Numbered from the stretch's first letter, positions 16,505-26,108 are shown. The stretch: 64,000 nucleotides of DNA from Chitinophaga filiformis (GCF_900102545.1 NZ_FNBN01000006.1:248001-312000); one strand, 5' to 3'. Notes: generated by a model from the sequence alone, not told the origin. Made by a program: numbers and translations.

Positions 16505-19500
16505 TCAGAATTTCAGATCCAGGCCAAATGAGAAAGTAGCTGCATTTGGATAACTACGTCCTGCGATAGCGTTATAGTTGGTAAAGGACAGTTTATCATC
16601 AAACTGCGTGAATTCCGGGTCCACACCCAGGTCGCGGAAGCGGCGGGGAGTGAATGTCAGCAGATTCTGGCTGGTGAAGTAAACCCTAGCACTTTGGATA
16701 TGCAGCGTCTGGCTTACACTACGTGGCAGTGTATAACCCAGCTGCAGGTTCTTTAAGCGCAGGTATTTGGTATCAAACAACCAGTAGTCAGAATACGCAA
16801 AGTTGTTGGCGTCAGCAGTACCGATAGTCAGCCTTGGATAGCTGGCGTTAGGATTGGTAGGCGTCCAGCGGTCCAGGTGCTGTTCGAAAGCATGGTCCTC
16901 ATTATTGTGGAATGCTTCTACGATATCACCACGCAGGAACTGGCTTCTCTTACCCACTCCCTGCCAGAACATGGAGAAATCCCAGTTCTTCCAGTTAGCA
17001 GAATAAGAAAATCCGAAAGTATAACGTGGGAACGGATTACCGAATACATAGCGGTCGTCTGCATCGATAGTGCCATCGCCATTACGGTCAATGTAGCGGA
17101 TATCGCCCGGCATTACCTGCTGGTTGTAAGCAAACGGCACTTTAGGCGCGTTCTTGATATCGTCCAGGTTCTGGTACAGACCGTTTGATTTATATCCATA
17201 ATAAGAAGCGATCGGGAAACCTTCTTTGATAATGAAGGAGAAGTCAGAGCCCTGTACCGACTGCTCTCCATATTTCACTACCTTATTCAGGTTGTCGGAT
17301 AGATTTCCTGAGAAAGTGTGATTCACACTTCCTGTTTTTGCATGATAAGACACTGTAAGTTCCCAGCCTTTGTTCTGCACTTTACCAACGTTCTGCAGAG
17401 AAGAGCCGATACCGGCCGTACCTGGTACCACCTGGAACAGGTAGATACCGTCGGTGTTTTTATTGAAATAGTCGAAAGATGCGGAGACCTTGTTGTTGAA
17501 GAGATCTACATCCACACCGTAGTTGCTCATAGTAGATATTTCCCATTGCAATGTTTCATTGTACGCTGAGAAATCGGCTCCGGTGTTAGGCGTATTGTTG
17601 AACGGATATTTACCGGTGTTCAGGGTTACCCTTGCCAGGTAGTTGAAACCGCCGATGTTGGAGTTACCCACCTGTCCCCAGGAATAACGGAATTTCACGT
17701 TACCGTACTTCTCCTTGAAATCTTCGAAGAATGCCTCATCAGTGATCCTCCAGCCCAGTGAGAAAGCCGGGAAGAACTGCCAGCGGTGACCGGGAGCCAG
17801 TTTGGAAGAACCATCATAACGCCAGGTAAACTCCGCCAGGTATTTGTCATTGTAGGCATAGTTCACTCTTCCAAAAAGAGAGTTCAATGCGTACAGGTTA
17901 GGATTGACGAACTCATTGTAAGTACCGATGTTGGCATAGTCGAATGTACCATCCGGCTTGGGAATATATCCACCACCAATAGACCAGTCGTTATCCAGGT
18001 TAGTACCACCATAGCGGGTAGCCTTCAGGCCATACTCTTCATTGATCGCATCGCTACGGCCGCCCACCTGTGCTTTCACATAATGTTTACCGAAAGTGTT
18101 TTCATACTCTGCTGTAGCATATACGTTGGAGGCAAGATCTTTGAATTCATACTCATACATCTTGTTGTACAATGGAGGACTGGCCGTAGTATAATAAGGG
18201 GCGTAGGAATACTTGTTCTGACGATCCGTCTGGTTAGTGATCGTATAGGTACCGGACGCGTTGAAATTAAGTTTGAAATGCTTTACCGGCGTAATGGTAA
18301 TATCCAGGCCACCCAGCAGATTGTCTTTCTCTTCCTTGTTGAAACCCTGGTATTTCAGCTGTGCGATTACGTTGTTGCTGTTCAGCGCTGGTACTACAAA
18401 ATTGCCAAGTGTATCAAGTACGGGGTAGATACGTGGCGTACGGATAGCATCCCTGATGAGGATACCTATATCTGCCTGTTGCCTGCGTTTGATACCTTTA
18501 GTATAGGCAAGGTTCACATTTACTTTCACGTATTTGCTTACATCTACTGCGAGGTTAGCCCTGGCGTTGTAGCGCTTGTAGTAGAACTTTTCGTCTACGT
18601 AGGAATTCTGCAACATATTACCCTGGTTCACGTATCCCAGTGAAACGAGGTAGCTGCTGGATTTACCGCCACCAGTCATGCTGAGACTATGATTCTGCAT
18701 AGGTGTATAGTCGCGCAGCATTTCTTTCAGATAAGCGGGTTCAGAACCACGTTTATGCCAGTAGCTGATATCGTCTGGTGAGAACTGTGGTGTTTTACCT
18801 GAGTTTACCAGCGCTTCATTCTTCAGTGTCATATACTCCCATGCTTCCACGTTTTCGGGTAGTGTGGTAGGCGTTTGAAAACCGTACATACCGTTGTAGG
18901 TAACGCTTGGTTTCTCGTCTTTGCTACCCCTTTTTGTGGTGATGTATACAACACCGTTGGCAGCCTGTGAACCATAAATGGCGGAAGAAGCTGCATCTTT
19001 CAATACGGAGATGCTTTCTACATCGTAGGGGTTCAGGTTCTGTAAACCGTCACGGCCTGCCTGCACACCATCAATAATGATGAGCGGGGCATTTCCGGTC
19101 AGGCTGCCAACGCCGCGTATGTTGAGTACCATTTGTGCGCCTGGCTCTGCGTTGTTCTGCTGGAGTATCAGGTTAGGCGCCGTTCCCTGCAAAGCCTGGA
19201 ACATATTGGCAACAGGACGGCCCTCAATATCTTTAGTGGAGATAGTATTGATAGCCGCCGTTACCTGCGTTTTCTTTTGTGAACCATAAGCGGTGATCAC
19301 TACCTCTCCCAGGTCCTTAGAGTCGGCGGTGAGCATTATGGTAATATTAGTTCTTCCGCTGATCCCTACTTCCGATGGGATGTAACCAACGGAAGAGCAG
19401 ACCAAGGTACCATTGGCTTGCCCAGCTGGGATCTTTAGCGTAAAAAAACCCTGATCATTTGAAGTGGCGCCAACACTGGTGCCCTGCAAACGAACATTCA

Positions 19501-19993
19501 CGTTAGGGATACCTTCTCCCTTATTGTCAACGATCCGGCCATTGATCGTGATGTCAGCCTGCTGCGTAGGAGTAGCTGTTGCCTGACGTAAAATGATCTT
19601 ATTACTGATCATTTCAAACTTAATGTCAAGCGGCGACAGTACCATTTCCAGTACTTCTCCCAGTTTCTTGTCTTTTACAGACAGGGAGATCTTCTGTGCT
19701 GCTCTTATTTCATCATTTGAGTAGACAAACACATAGGGTGTTTGCTTTTCTATTTTCTCCAATACCTGCCCGAGCAGTTCATTGCTTACCTGGAGACTGA
19801 TACGGTTTTCAAGTGGGCTCTCTGTGTCCCTTACCTGTTGCCCCTGGCCATATGCAGCGTGATTTGCTTCAGCAGCAAATGCACTTTGTGCCTTCAGGTC
19901 CAGCATGTTCAATAAGGCCATGCAGACAAAAAGCGGCAGGAACAACGAGCGGAAAATTCCCGAAAAACGCATGGGTAGCGGTCTTTCTTTCAT
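16505..19993 (-). CDS. SusC/RagA TonB-linked outer-membrane transporter with STN domain
   Basis: A 1162-residue TonB-dependent transporter importing oligosaccharides. In order: signal peptide, an STN domain (about 65-120: ISLQVSNELLGQVLEKIEKQ), a carboxypeptidase-regulatory-like repeat (about 147-230: INGRIVDNKGEGIPNVNVRL), the plug (VVITAYGSQKKTQVTAAINT, IRGVGSLTGNAPLIIIDGVQ, then VLKDAASSAIYGSQAANGVV) and a 22-strand barrel ending in FSFGLDLKF. The STN domain marks transporters that signal through a FecR anti-sigma factor, and both FecR and an ECF sigma factor lie directly upstream. Confidence 0.97.
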   Translation of the reverse strand: MKERPLPMRFSGIFRSLFLPLFVCMALLNMLDLKAQSAFAAEANHAAYGQGQQVRDTESPLENRISLQVSNELLGQVLEKIEKQTPYVFVYSNDEIRAAQKISLSVKDKKLGEVLEMVLSPLDIKFEMISNKIILRQATATPTQQADITINGRIVDNKGEGIPNVNVRLQGTSVGATSNDQGFFTLKIPAGQANGTLVCSSVGYIPSEVGISGRTNITIMLTADSKDLGEVVITAYGSQKKTQVTAAINTISTKDIEGRPVANMFQALQGTAPNLILQQNNAEPGAQMVLNIRGVGSLTGNAPLIIIDGVQAGRDGLQNLNPYDVESISVLKDAASSAIYGSQAANGVVYITTKRGSKDEKPSVTYNGMYGFQTPTTLPENVEAWEYMTLKNEALVNSGKTPQFSPDDISYWHKRGSEPAYLKEMLRDYTPMQNHSLSMTGGGKSSSYLVSLGYVNQGNMLQNSYVDEKFYYKRYNARANLAVDVSKYVKVNVNLAYTKGIKRRQQADIGILIRDAIRTPRIYPVLDTLGNFVVPALNSNNVIAQLKYQGFNKEEKDNLLGGLDITITPVKHFKLNFNASGTYTITNQTDRQNKYSYAPYYTTASPPLYNKMYEYEFKDLASNVYATAEYENTFGKHYVKAQVGGRSDAINEEYGLKATRYGGTNLDNDWSIGGGYIPKPDGTFDYANIGTYNEFVNPNLYALNSLFGRVNYAYNDKYLAEFTWRYDGSSKLAPGHRWQFFPAFSLGWRITDEAFFEDFKEKYGNVKFRYSWGQVGNSNIGGFNYLARVTLNTGKYPFNNTPNTGADFSAYNETLQWEISTMSNYGVDVDLFNNKVSASFDYFNKNTDGIYLFQVVPGTAGIGSSLQNVGKVQNKGWELTVSYHAKTGSVNHTFSGNLSDNLNKVVKYGEQSVQGSDFSFIIKEGFPIASYYGYKSNGLYQNLDDIKNAPKVPFAYNQQVMPGDIRYIDRNGDGTIDADDRYVFGNPFPRYTFGFSYSANWKNWDFSMFWQGVGKRSQFLRGDIVEAFHNNEDHAFEQHLDRWTPTNPNASYPRLTIGTADANNFAYSDYWLFDTKYLRLKNLQLGYTLPRSVSQTLHIQSARVYFTSQNLLTFTPRRFRDLGVDPEFTQFDDKLSFTNYNAIAGRSYPNAATFSFGLDLKF

Positions 19994-20048
19994 AACGCAG
20001 CTGTTTGTGAATGATTGATTTGATTGATTAAATACGTAACGTGAACTA

Positions 20049-21053
20049 TTATTCTGTGATCAGCAAAGTACTGTCGGTAATAGAATAGTGGAATGCTTTA
20101 GACCTGGCAAGGTAATACATGATGTCCTGCAGACTGTTATCCTGGAAAGACCCTGTAAGCCTGTAATAACGCGGCGCATCACTACCAAAGCTTACCTTCT
20201 TGCCGAAGGTCCTTTCCAGTTCAGCAGCTATCTCTTCCAGTGTTTTGTCGCGGAATACCAGCCGTCCTTCCGTCCAGGCTTTATCATCTTCTGCAGATGT
20301 TGTTTCTCTAACAATAGCGTCTTCTTTGTTCTCAGCGAAAGCTTTGCGATAAGTCACTTTTTCATCTGGTGTAATATAGATGGTATCAGGTTGCTGTCCA
20401 GCGGCAACAACAGGAATGAATGCGACCTTACCTGTCTTGACAGATGTCTGCACCGCTTCATTTTCATAGGCGCGGATGTTGAAAGAAGTTCCAAGCACGT
20501 GTACAGTGCCGGAAGAAAGGTGTACGATGAACGGTTTCTTAGGATTTGCGGCAATATCAAAGAAGGCCTCACCATTGAGATAAACCTCACGGCTATTACC
20601 ATTGAATACTTCCGGATAGGAAAGTTTACTATCTGCATTCAACCAGATCTTACTACCATCAGCCAGTTCTATTGTTGCTTTGGTAGCCTTCCCATTCTGC
20701 CTTTCCATCAGTCTGGCCACTTCCGCCTGCTGTTGTCGGGGCCTGAGTACCACAACGGCAACAGCAGTGATTAATACGGCGGCAGCGGCCACACCAATCC
20801 ATTTCCAGGGGAACATCCTTTTTACAGGAGTTGCACTGATATTGATCCTGGACATGGTACGTTGTAATGCCTGTTCTGTTTCGGCAGAAGAGTGATATGC
20901 CGATACTGTGAAGTACTGTTGCAGCAGCTGGTAGCGTTCGCGAAGTTCAGGATATTCCTGCAACATCATCTCAAGCTCCTGCTGTTCTGCTGTGGTAGCT
21001 TCTCCTGCCAGTTTCCTGGCGGCTAACGTGGTAAATAATTCTTCGTCTATCAT
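20049..21053 (-). CDS. FecR-family anti-sigma factor
   Basis: A 334-residue inner-membrane regulator. A cytoplasmic N-terminal segment (about 1-85) binds the sigma factor, one membrane helix (WIGVAAAAVLITAVAVVVL) follows, then the FecR domain (ATIELADGSKIWLNADSKL, VYLNGEAFFDIAANPKKPF, VLGTSFNIRAY) and a C-terminal DUF4974/STN-like part (FRDKTLEEIAAELERTFGKK). It should release the ECF factor at 21094-21693 when the SusC transporter is loaded. It lies between sigma and SusC in the same direction. Confidence 0.96.
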   Translation of the reverse strand: MIDEELFTTLAARKLAGEATTAEQQELEMMLQEYPELRERYQLLQQYFTVSAYHSSAETEQALQRTMSRINISATPVKRMFPWKWIGVAAAAVLITAVAVVVLRPRQQQAEVARLMERQNGKATKATIELADGSKIWLNADSKLSYPEVFNGNSREVYLNGEAFFDIAANPKKPFIVHLSSGTVHVLGTSFNIRAYENEAVQTSVKTGKVAFIPVVAAGQQPDTIYITPDEKVTYRKAFAENKEDAIVRETTSAEDDKAWTEGRLVFRDKTLEEIAAELERTFGKKVSFGSDAPRYYRLTGSFQDNSLQDIMYYLARSKAFHYSITDSTLLITE

Positions 21054-21093
21054 ACGTGTTGTAATAGAAGGACCGGGAGAATGAAAAAACTAC

Positions 21094-21693
21094 TTACAAG
21101 GAATCCGGTTTTTTATTTTTTGTTTTCAGCCTGTTGGCAACGTATGGTCCTATTACTTCATTGAGGCGCTTCATGGCGCGAAACAATTGTGTTTCTACTG
21201 TGCGGGGAGAAATATTGAGGATCTCTGCTACATCTTTATATTTAAATCCTTCTTCCTTGATCAGTTTAAATACACGGCGACACTGGTCCGGTAACTTACC
21301 CACCTCCTGATCCATCTTAAAGAGGATCTCTTTCCATTCCATGGTACGCTCCGGATCCACAGAATTGGTCAATTGAGAAAGTCCGGATTCGTCATTCAGT
21401 GGGGTGATCCGCAGGGAGGAATATTGTTCCAGGTAATTCAGCGATTGATTTTTGACCGCCACAAAAAGATACACTTCCAGGTTGGAGACCTTTTCCAGTT
21501 CGTCCCGCCGGTTCCAGATCTTCACAAAGACATCCGAAACGATCTCTTCGGCAGCTTCACGGGTGTAAACATATTGGATAGCAAAATATAACAGCCGGTC
21601 ATAGAAATGGCGAAACAGCTCTGAAAAAGCCTTTTCATCGCCGTCACATGCAATCTTCCGTTGCCAGTCTCTGATATTTTCATTGCTACTCAT
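21094..21693 (-). CDS. ECF-type RNA polymerase sigma-70 factor
   Basis: A 199-residue ECF sigma factor of the Bacteroidota SusC/FecR-linked kind. Region 2 is FAIQYVYTREAAEEIVSDVFVKIW, written here as one motif of which EEIVSDVFVKIW is the hallmark; region 4 is the helix-turn-helix GFKYKDVAEILNISPRTVETQL. It heads the minus-strand locus and is probably held inactive by the FecR protein encoded 40 bases downstream. Confidence 0.96.
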   Translation of the reverse strand: MSSNENIRDWQRKIACDGDEKAFSELFRHFYDRLLYFAIQYVYTREAAEEIVSDVFVKIWNRRDELEKVSNLEVYLFVAVKNQSLNYLEQYSSLRITPLNDESGLSQLTNSVDPERTMEWKEILFKMDQEVGKLPDQCRRVFKLIKEEGFKYKDVAEILNISPRTVETQLFRAMKRLNEVIGPYVANRLKTKNKKPDSL

Positions 21694-22162
21694 ACTGCGC
21701 TGAGCTTCATTTTCTAGTCCCCCCGGAGGTAAATATAAAGATGATTATCGTGGAATTTGTACCCCTATGATGTTGGTATAGTCCTAAATTAACCCATCAA
21801 GATAACTTCATGGCATACCCGATTAAGATCTTATCAGTTTCACAACGTTAGTGTCAAAGGCATAGTACTCAATGGGCTTTAAAATTTTTGTTATCAGTTC
21901 CTACGCGTGTGATTCACAATTCCTTTTCTATGCTCCCGTCCAGCCTGTATCACCGGCTGGTCCGGAATTGACCTGTATCTATTCTAAGACAGGTATTCCG
22001 GGAAAACTACTTACAGGAGTAAAAAAAATATTTGGAGTTTCTCGGATTAGGAATAATTTTAAATCGGTTCATAACTATATATAAAAGAACTTTTAAGTGT
22101 TTTTGTGACAGAAATTTCGTAATTTTAATGGCTATGACTAAAACCAGAAAATCATATCAGAT
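21694..22162. other. Intergenic region between ECF sigma gene and small membrane genes
   Basis: About 470 bases separate divergent transcripts. A forward frame at 21872-22084 has no family resemblance, an odd cysteine/proline content and no ribosome-binding site, so I do not call it. The region presumably holds the promoters for both directions, but I could not find a clear TAnnTTTG with a spaced TTG. Confidence 0.5.
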
Positions 22163-22405
22163 ATGATGTCATCTACATTTACTACGATATTGGTGATTAT
22201 CGCGGTGTTCGCTTCGCTTTCATCTTTGGCCATGACGCTGCTGCGCGCCTCCAGAGAAACGGCCAGACTCAAGAGAATCCGCCGGTATCCACCGAAAGCG
22301 TTGGTGGTAGAAGACAAATCAGGACATGTTGTAGTGCTTGATCTCGAAAAACAGAATGATACACAACAGATACTCCGTACCCTCGATGTATTATTAGGGA
22401 AATAG
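22163..22405 (+). CDS. Small membrane-anchored protein, possibly EACC1-like
   Basis: An 80-residue protein with one N-terminal membrane helix (TILVIIAVFASLSSLAMTLL), a basic stretch RLKRIRRYPPK, and a compact C-terminal domain: ALVVEDKSGHVVVLDLEKQN followed by TQQILRTLDVLLGK. A TM helix plus a two-strand-and-helix domain resembles the small effector-associated component EACC1 described beside bacterial conflict genes; this is only a resemblance. It precedes another small membrane protein by about 105 bases. Confidence 0.65.
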   Translation: MMSSTFTTILVIIAVFASLSSLAMTLLRASRETARLKRIRRYPPKALVVEDKSGHVVVLDLEKQNDTQQILRTLDVLLGK

Positions 22406-22509
22406 TTCTCATCATTTTAATTTCACCTTATACTATCGCCTGGTCAAAATACCATCATCCACTATATATTATCTCATAACTTAGTATCCTATAAAACCAT
22501 TTTCATTCG

Positions 22510-22929
22510 TTGGAACAAGAAAATTCACTGGTTGCTAACCCATCCACGCAATCTTCCAATACCCAGCAACCAACTTCGACATCTGCCAGCATAGCCGGCG
22601 CGGGAGGTGGTACCTTACTGGTGCTGCTGGCCAACAATTTACCTGACGCTTATCCCCTTAAATCATGGCTGGTCATCATTGCGCCCAGCGTATCCATTGT
22701 ATTGTCCCTGTTCTGGAAATATATTTCCCGGAAGTCCAATGCATATTTCAAAGTCAAGAAAGTAGAAAGGTCTAAAAAGCTGCTTTTGCAGAAAATTGAA
22801 AATGCGCTTCAGAATGGGATCATATCTGAAAAGGAAGCAATAATGCTGAAAAAGAAAATGCGGGAGATCGAGCTGCAAAGCATCGACAACCTGGCTAACA
22901 AGATCAAGTCTATTGATTTTGAGGAATAG
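22510..22929 (+). CDS. Small membrane protein with C-terminal coiled helix, TTG start
   Basis: The 139-residue frame opens with TTG at 22510; a stop lies six codons upstream and the first internal ATG comes far too late, so TTG is the only reasonable start. The N-terminus is low-complexity Ser/Thr/Gln. A hydrophobic pair follows (GGGTLLVLLANNL, LVIIAPSVSIVLSLFW), then a charged helical tail with YFKVKKVERSKKLLLQKIEN and MLKKKMREIELQSID. No family is recognised; a TRADD-N-associated membrane protein is one idea. It overlaps the convergent EamA gene by 20 bases. Confidence 0.65.
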   Translation: MEQENSLVANPSTQSSNTQQPTSTSASIAGAGGGTLLVLLANNLPDAYPLKSWLVIIAPSVSIVLSLFWKYISRKSNAYFKVKKVERSKKLLLQKIENALQNGIISEKEAIMLKKKMREIELQSIDNLANKIKSIDFEE

Positions 22930-23803
22930 TGGTCTGTTTTCTGAACTTCTCCTGCTGGGCCAGATAAAGCCCGCCAATCACCAGTATCGTACCGGCAAAG
23001 GTATACCACGTGATGGGCTCATTCAGGAGCACGGAAGAGTACAGGAAGCCAAATACCGGGCATAGGAACAACCAGAGAGATGCCCGGACAGCATCCTTAC
23101 GCACAAGATAGAACCATAACTGTAAGGCTACTACGGATACCGGTACGATCAGCCAGCCGACGGAGAGCCAGAACTGTGCGTTGAAATGTGTGGTCTCAAA
23201 ATTGGCAAAGAAGGCCGTAATAGGAATAAATAACAGCCCTCCCAGGAATACCTGCCAGCCGTTTATAACCACACTGGAAAGCCGCCAGTTGATCCGGGCA
23301 TAATATACAGTGGCCACAGATACAGACAACATTCCCAGCATCAGGATCAGTACACCGCCTACAGTAGCATGGCTGTCCAGCAGTAAAGGATAGGTAGCTA
23401 TTGCAACGCCGGCCATCCCCAGGAGCATACCGGCAATCTCATACCACTTCAATGGCCGCTTCAACCATAAGGCCGAGATGACCATAATGAACAATGGATT
23501 AGTAGCGGTGGCCAGCGTCCCGATACCTGCGGATACTGCTTTCATGGCAATCACAAAACACCCCAGGTAGACAGTAGTATTCAGGCAACCAAAGATCGTC
23601 AGGTGCAACCATTCCTTTCCTTCGGGTAATGCATGCTGCCCTTTTCTGATAAGATAAGCGTAGATCAGCATCCCTCCTCCTGCCAGGAAAAACCTCACAT
23701 TAGCGAGGATAAGCGGATCGGCTACCTTGATACCAAATTTTGTGGCAACTGCAGCTGATGCCCACAGTAAAGCGAAGAGAAGACCTATTACGAGCTGGCG
23801 CAT
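22910..23803 (-). CDS. EamA/DMT-family exporter
   Basis: A 297-residue inner-membrane protein with ten predicted helices formed by two EamA repeats. The first repeat starts LVIGLLFALLWASAAVATKFGIKVADPLILANVRFF in outline, and the second repeat includes VINGWQVFLGGLLFIPITAFF and ends LNEPITWYTFAGTILVIGGLYLAQ. Such proteins export amino acids or other small metabolites; the substrate cannot be told. It is a single gene convergent with 22510-22929. Confidence 0.93.
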   Translation of the reverse strand: MRQLVIGLLFALLWASAAVATKFGIKVADPLILANVRFFLAGGGMLIYAYLIRKGQHALPEGKEWLHLTIFGCLNTTVYLGCFVIAMKAVSAGIGTLATATNPLFIMVISALWLKRPLKWYEIAGMLLGMAGVAIATYPLLLDSHATVGGVLILMLGMLSVSVATVYYARINWRLSSVVINGWQVFLGGLLFIPITAFFANFETTHFNAQFWLSVGWLIVPVSVVALQLWFYLVRKDAVRASLWLFLCPVFGFLYSSVLLNEPITWYTFAGTILVIGGLYLAQQEKFRKQTTIPQNQ

Positions 23804-23964
23804 TATTATTCCTGTCGGTTTGTAAACGGGTATAAAAGTAGGTAATTCCTGATGTTATTTTAACAAAAACTATTGGAGAGAAGAAGCATAGAACCAGCAG
23901 AGAAGATGGAGAGAAGACGCAGAGAACAAGCAATGATGTTAACCAGGTATCAGCAAATAAGAAG

Positions 23965-24015
23965 AGCTACCGGCAGTGCAGAAAATTGTTATCACAATCA
24001 ACACTACCGGTAGCT
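23965..24015 (-). terminator. Nested inverted repeat downstream of the sialate esterase
   Basis: The outer arms AGCTACCGGCAGTG (23965-23978) and CACTACCGGTAGCT pair almost fully. Inside lies a second palindrome ATTGTTATCACAAT. It begins about 30 bases past the esterase stop and is the likely transcript end, although no strong T-run follows. A bound protein or stabilising hairpin is an alternative. Confidence 0.55.
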
Positions 24016-24046
24016 GTTATCACTATATTCGTTAGTTCAGGAGATT

Positions 24047-25507
24047 TTACTGCTTACCGTAAGTAACGCCATGGAAATCGTCTGTACGGAAAGGACTGGC
24101 AGGTAAACCTGCCCCATTGTATAAGTTACCGCTGGGATTATTTGACCAGTTGTAACGCACCGCTACCGGCATCTCTACTTCAGGACTCGTTACCATTACC
24201 CGGTCGCCAACGATGCTCGCCTCGGCCCAATGGAATTTCTTATCTGCACCGGCTATCTCAAATCCTTTCAGTTTGCTGCCACCCTTTACTACCAGGCCAT
24301 CGTCTTTATGATTAAAGGCGATATACACCTTATTTCCTGAAATCGTTTTCAATTGATAGATGGGACCAGAATACGGAATCTTCTCCCCATATACCCTCGC
24401 TCTTGCAATAAGCGACAGGCGGCGGGCTACTTCCTGTTTATTCTTCGGATGGATATCTTTGTCATCCCCGATATCAATAGCGGAAGCCATCCCCGTATTT
24501 GGCACAGACAGTGTTTTTAATTGTGCTTCACGCAGCTCCGCCCAATCAGATTCCACAGGTTGTTCCTTTTTTTCCGTAAAGTTGGCCAATTGCACAAAGA
24601 AGAAAGGGAAGTCGCCAATTTTCCACTGTTTGCGCCAGTCTTTGATCATCAGTGGAAATAATTCCCTGTACTGGTATGCCCTTCCAACGTTAGCCTCGCC
24701 CTGGTACCAGATAACACCACGGATAGCATAAGGCAACAAAGGATGGATCATCGCATTATAGAGAAGAGTGGGTTTATTGGGATTGGACGGCGATTGTGGA
24801 GGAGTCAGCTGCTCATAGGCTTTTACCGTGTCTGCAAAAGCGGGCATTGTTTTCAGAGATTCCCCACTGGTCCACGCTTCTGCTACCGTTCCTCCCCAGG
24901 AGCTGTGAATAACGCCCACGGGTATATGCTCATGTCCGTAGATCTCCCTTGCAAAGAAATAACCGACAGAAGAGAACTCTGGTACACTCTGGGGAGAGCA
25001 GACCTGCCAGTTTCCATCCCAGGCTGTGATATCGTCTTTAGGGGTCGTACTGGTGACGTGTTTTGCCTGGAAAAAGCGGATCTGCGGATAATTCGCAGCT
25101 GCAATTTCCTGCTCATAGTTCAACACTTTTCCCCATCCTTTAACGGGCATTTCCATATTGGACTGACCAGATGCTACCCAGACATCTCCTACCAGGATGT
25201 TGTCCAGTTTTATCGTGTTATGTCCGGATATGGTCATTGTATAGGGCCCTCCTGCTATTTGGGCAGGTATCTTTACCTTCCACTGACCATTAGCTGCTGT
25301 AATGGCAGTAAAAGTAACATTGCGAAAGGTAACGGTCACCTTTTCCCCCTTATCGCCCCATCCCCATATATTCAATGGTTTGTTACGCTGTAATACCATG
25401 TTGCTACCGACCAAAGTGGGTAAACGAACATCGGCAAAGCTATTCAGGATAAGTGTGCATGACAGTAAACTTGTCAGCAATGGCTTTAATAACGTGGTCA
25501 GTTGCAT
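24047..25507 (-). CDS. Sialate O-acetylesterase-like SGNH hydrolase
   Basis: A secreted esterase of about 486 residues from the ATG at 25507; a longer frame to 25543 has no signal-like start. The mature protein begins ADVRLPTLVGSNMVLQRNKPL, the family hallmark. The catalytic serine lies in WVASGQSNMEMPVKGW and the Asp-His pair in DIGDDKDIHPKNKQEVARRL. A small beta domain precedes the SGNH core. It removes acetyl groups from sugars, most often of plant polysaccharides or sialic acid. It stands alone here, followed by an inverted repeat. Confidence 0.94.
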   Translation of the reverse strand: MQLTTLLKPLLTSLLSCTLILNSFADVRLPTLVGSNMVLQRNKPLNIWGWGDKGEKVTVTFRNVTFTAITAANGQWKVKIPAQIAGGPYTMTISGHNTIKLDNILVGDVWVASGQSNMEMPVKGWGKVLNYEQEIAAANYPQIRFFQAKHVTSTTPKDDITAWDGNWQVCSPQSVPEFSSVGYFFAREIYGHEHIPVGVIHSSWGGTVAEAWTSGESLKTMPAFADTVKAYEQLTPPQSPSNPNKPTLLYNAMIHPLLPYAIRGVIWYQGEANVGRAYQYRELFPLMIKDWRKQWKIGDFPFFFVQLANFTEKKEQPVESDWAELREAQLKTLSVPNTGMASAIDIGDDKDIHPKNKQEVARRLSLIARARVYGEKIPYSGPIYQLKTISGNKVYIAFNHKDDGLVVKGGSKLKGFEIAGADKKFHWAEASIVGDRVMVTSPEVEMPVAVRYNWSNNPSGNLYNGAGLPASPFRTDDFHGVTYGKQ

Positions 25508-25672
25508 GAAACGATAGTTTTTATTCCGTTGATCAAGGTACAAAATGGGGAATAGATGCGCAATAACTTCCCTGATAAACTATCCTATGTGGCGGCTTTT
25601 AATGGCTTTTTCACAGGTGCCTATTTTTTTGGCACGAAATTTTTATATCTCTCTGTATAAAACAATACTATT

Positions 25673-25912
25673 ATGATAAACGGTATCATCACACTCGATT
25701 TCGATATAAAAGCATTGCATTACCTGAATAGCAACAGCCGTTATATCAAAGCTACTGCTGATGCCAGTGGCAATATGGACATAGCTTCTGCTGCTTTAAA
25801 ATATTATCAATCGACAACGAATCATACAGATATACAACTGGAAGACGAAGAAGATGTGAACAGGTTCAAACATGTGGCGCGCCGCTTCTTCAGTGAATTC
25901 AGTGAAAACTAA
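25673..25912 (+). CDS. Small hypothetical protein
   Basis: A 79-residue soluble, acidic protein (MINGIITLDFDIKALHYL, then ATADASGNMDIASAALKYY and DEEDVNRFKHVARRFFSEF). I do not recognise it. The regular strand/helix pattern, normal codon use and its ATG close behind an AT-rich promoter-like stretch support a real gene. A terminator at 26109-26142 could serve it. Confidence 0.7.
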   Translation: MINGIITLDFDIKALHYLNSNSRYIKATADASGNMDIASAALKYYQSTTNHTDIQLEDEEDVNRFKHVARRFFSEFSEN

Positions 25913-25916
25913 TCTT

Positions 25917-26096
25917 TCATCCATGTAGCCCCAGGATGTATTCATTCATTCGTACCCCATTCATCCATTAACCCTCGCATCCATTCAACCCCATCGTTCA
26001 TTGTTTCCCCCGGGTTTTCATTCATTGTGCTTTCCCCATGCATTCATTGTCCCCAAGGGAAACATCCATTATAGACTAACCTCATTATCCATTACC
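25917..26096. repeat. Degenerate CATTCATT / CCCC repeat tract
   Basis: Just after the small gene, short pieces of the form ATTCATT, CATCCATT and CCCC recur about a dozen times over 180 bases. The spacing is irregular. The tract is transcribed, if at all, in the 3' leader of 25673-25912. It does not code on either strand. Confidence 0.6.
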
Positions 26097-26108
26097 CAAA
26101 AAAGTAAG

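Noticed and set aside
21872..22084. Forward 70-codon frame upstream of the small membrane genes
   Set aside because: No start context, unusual composition and no resemblance to known proteins.
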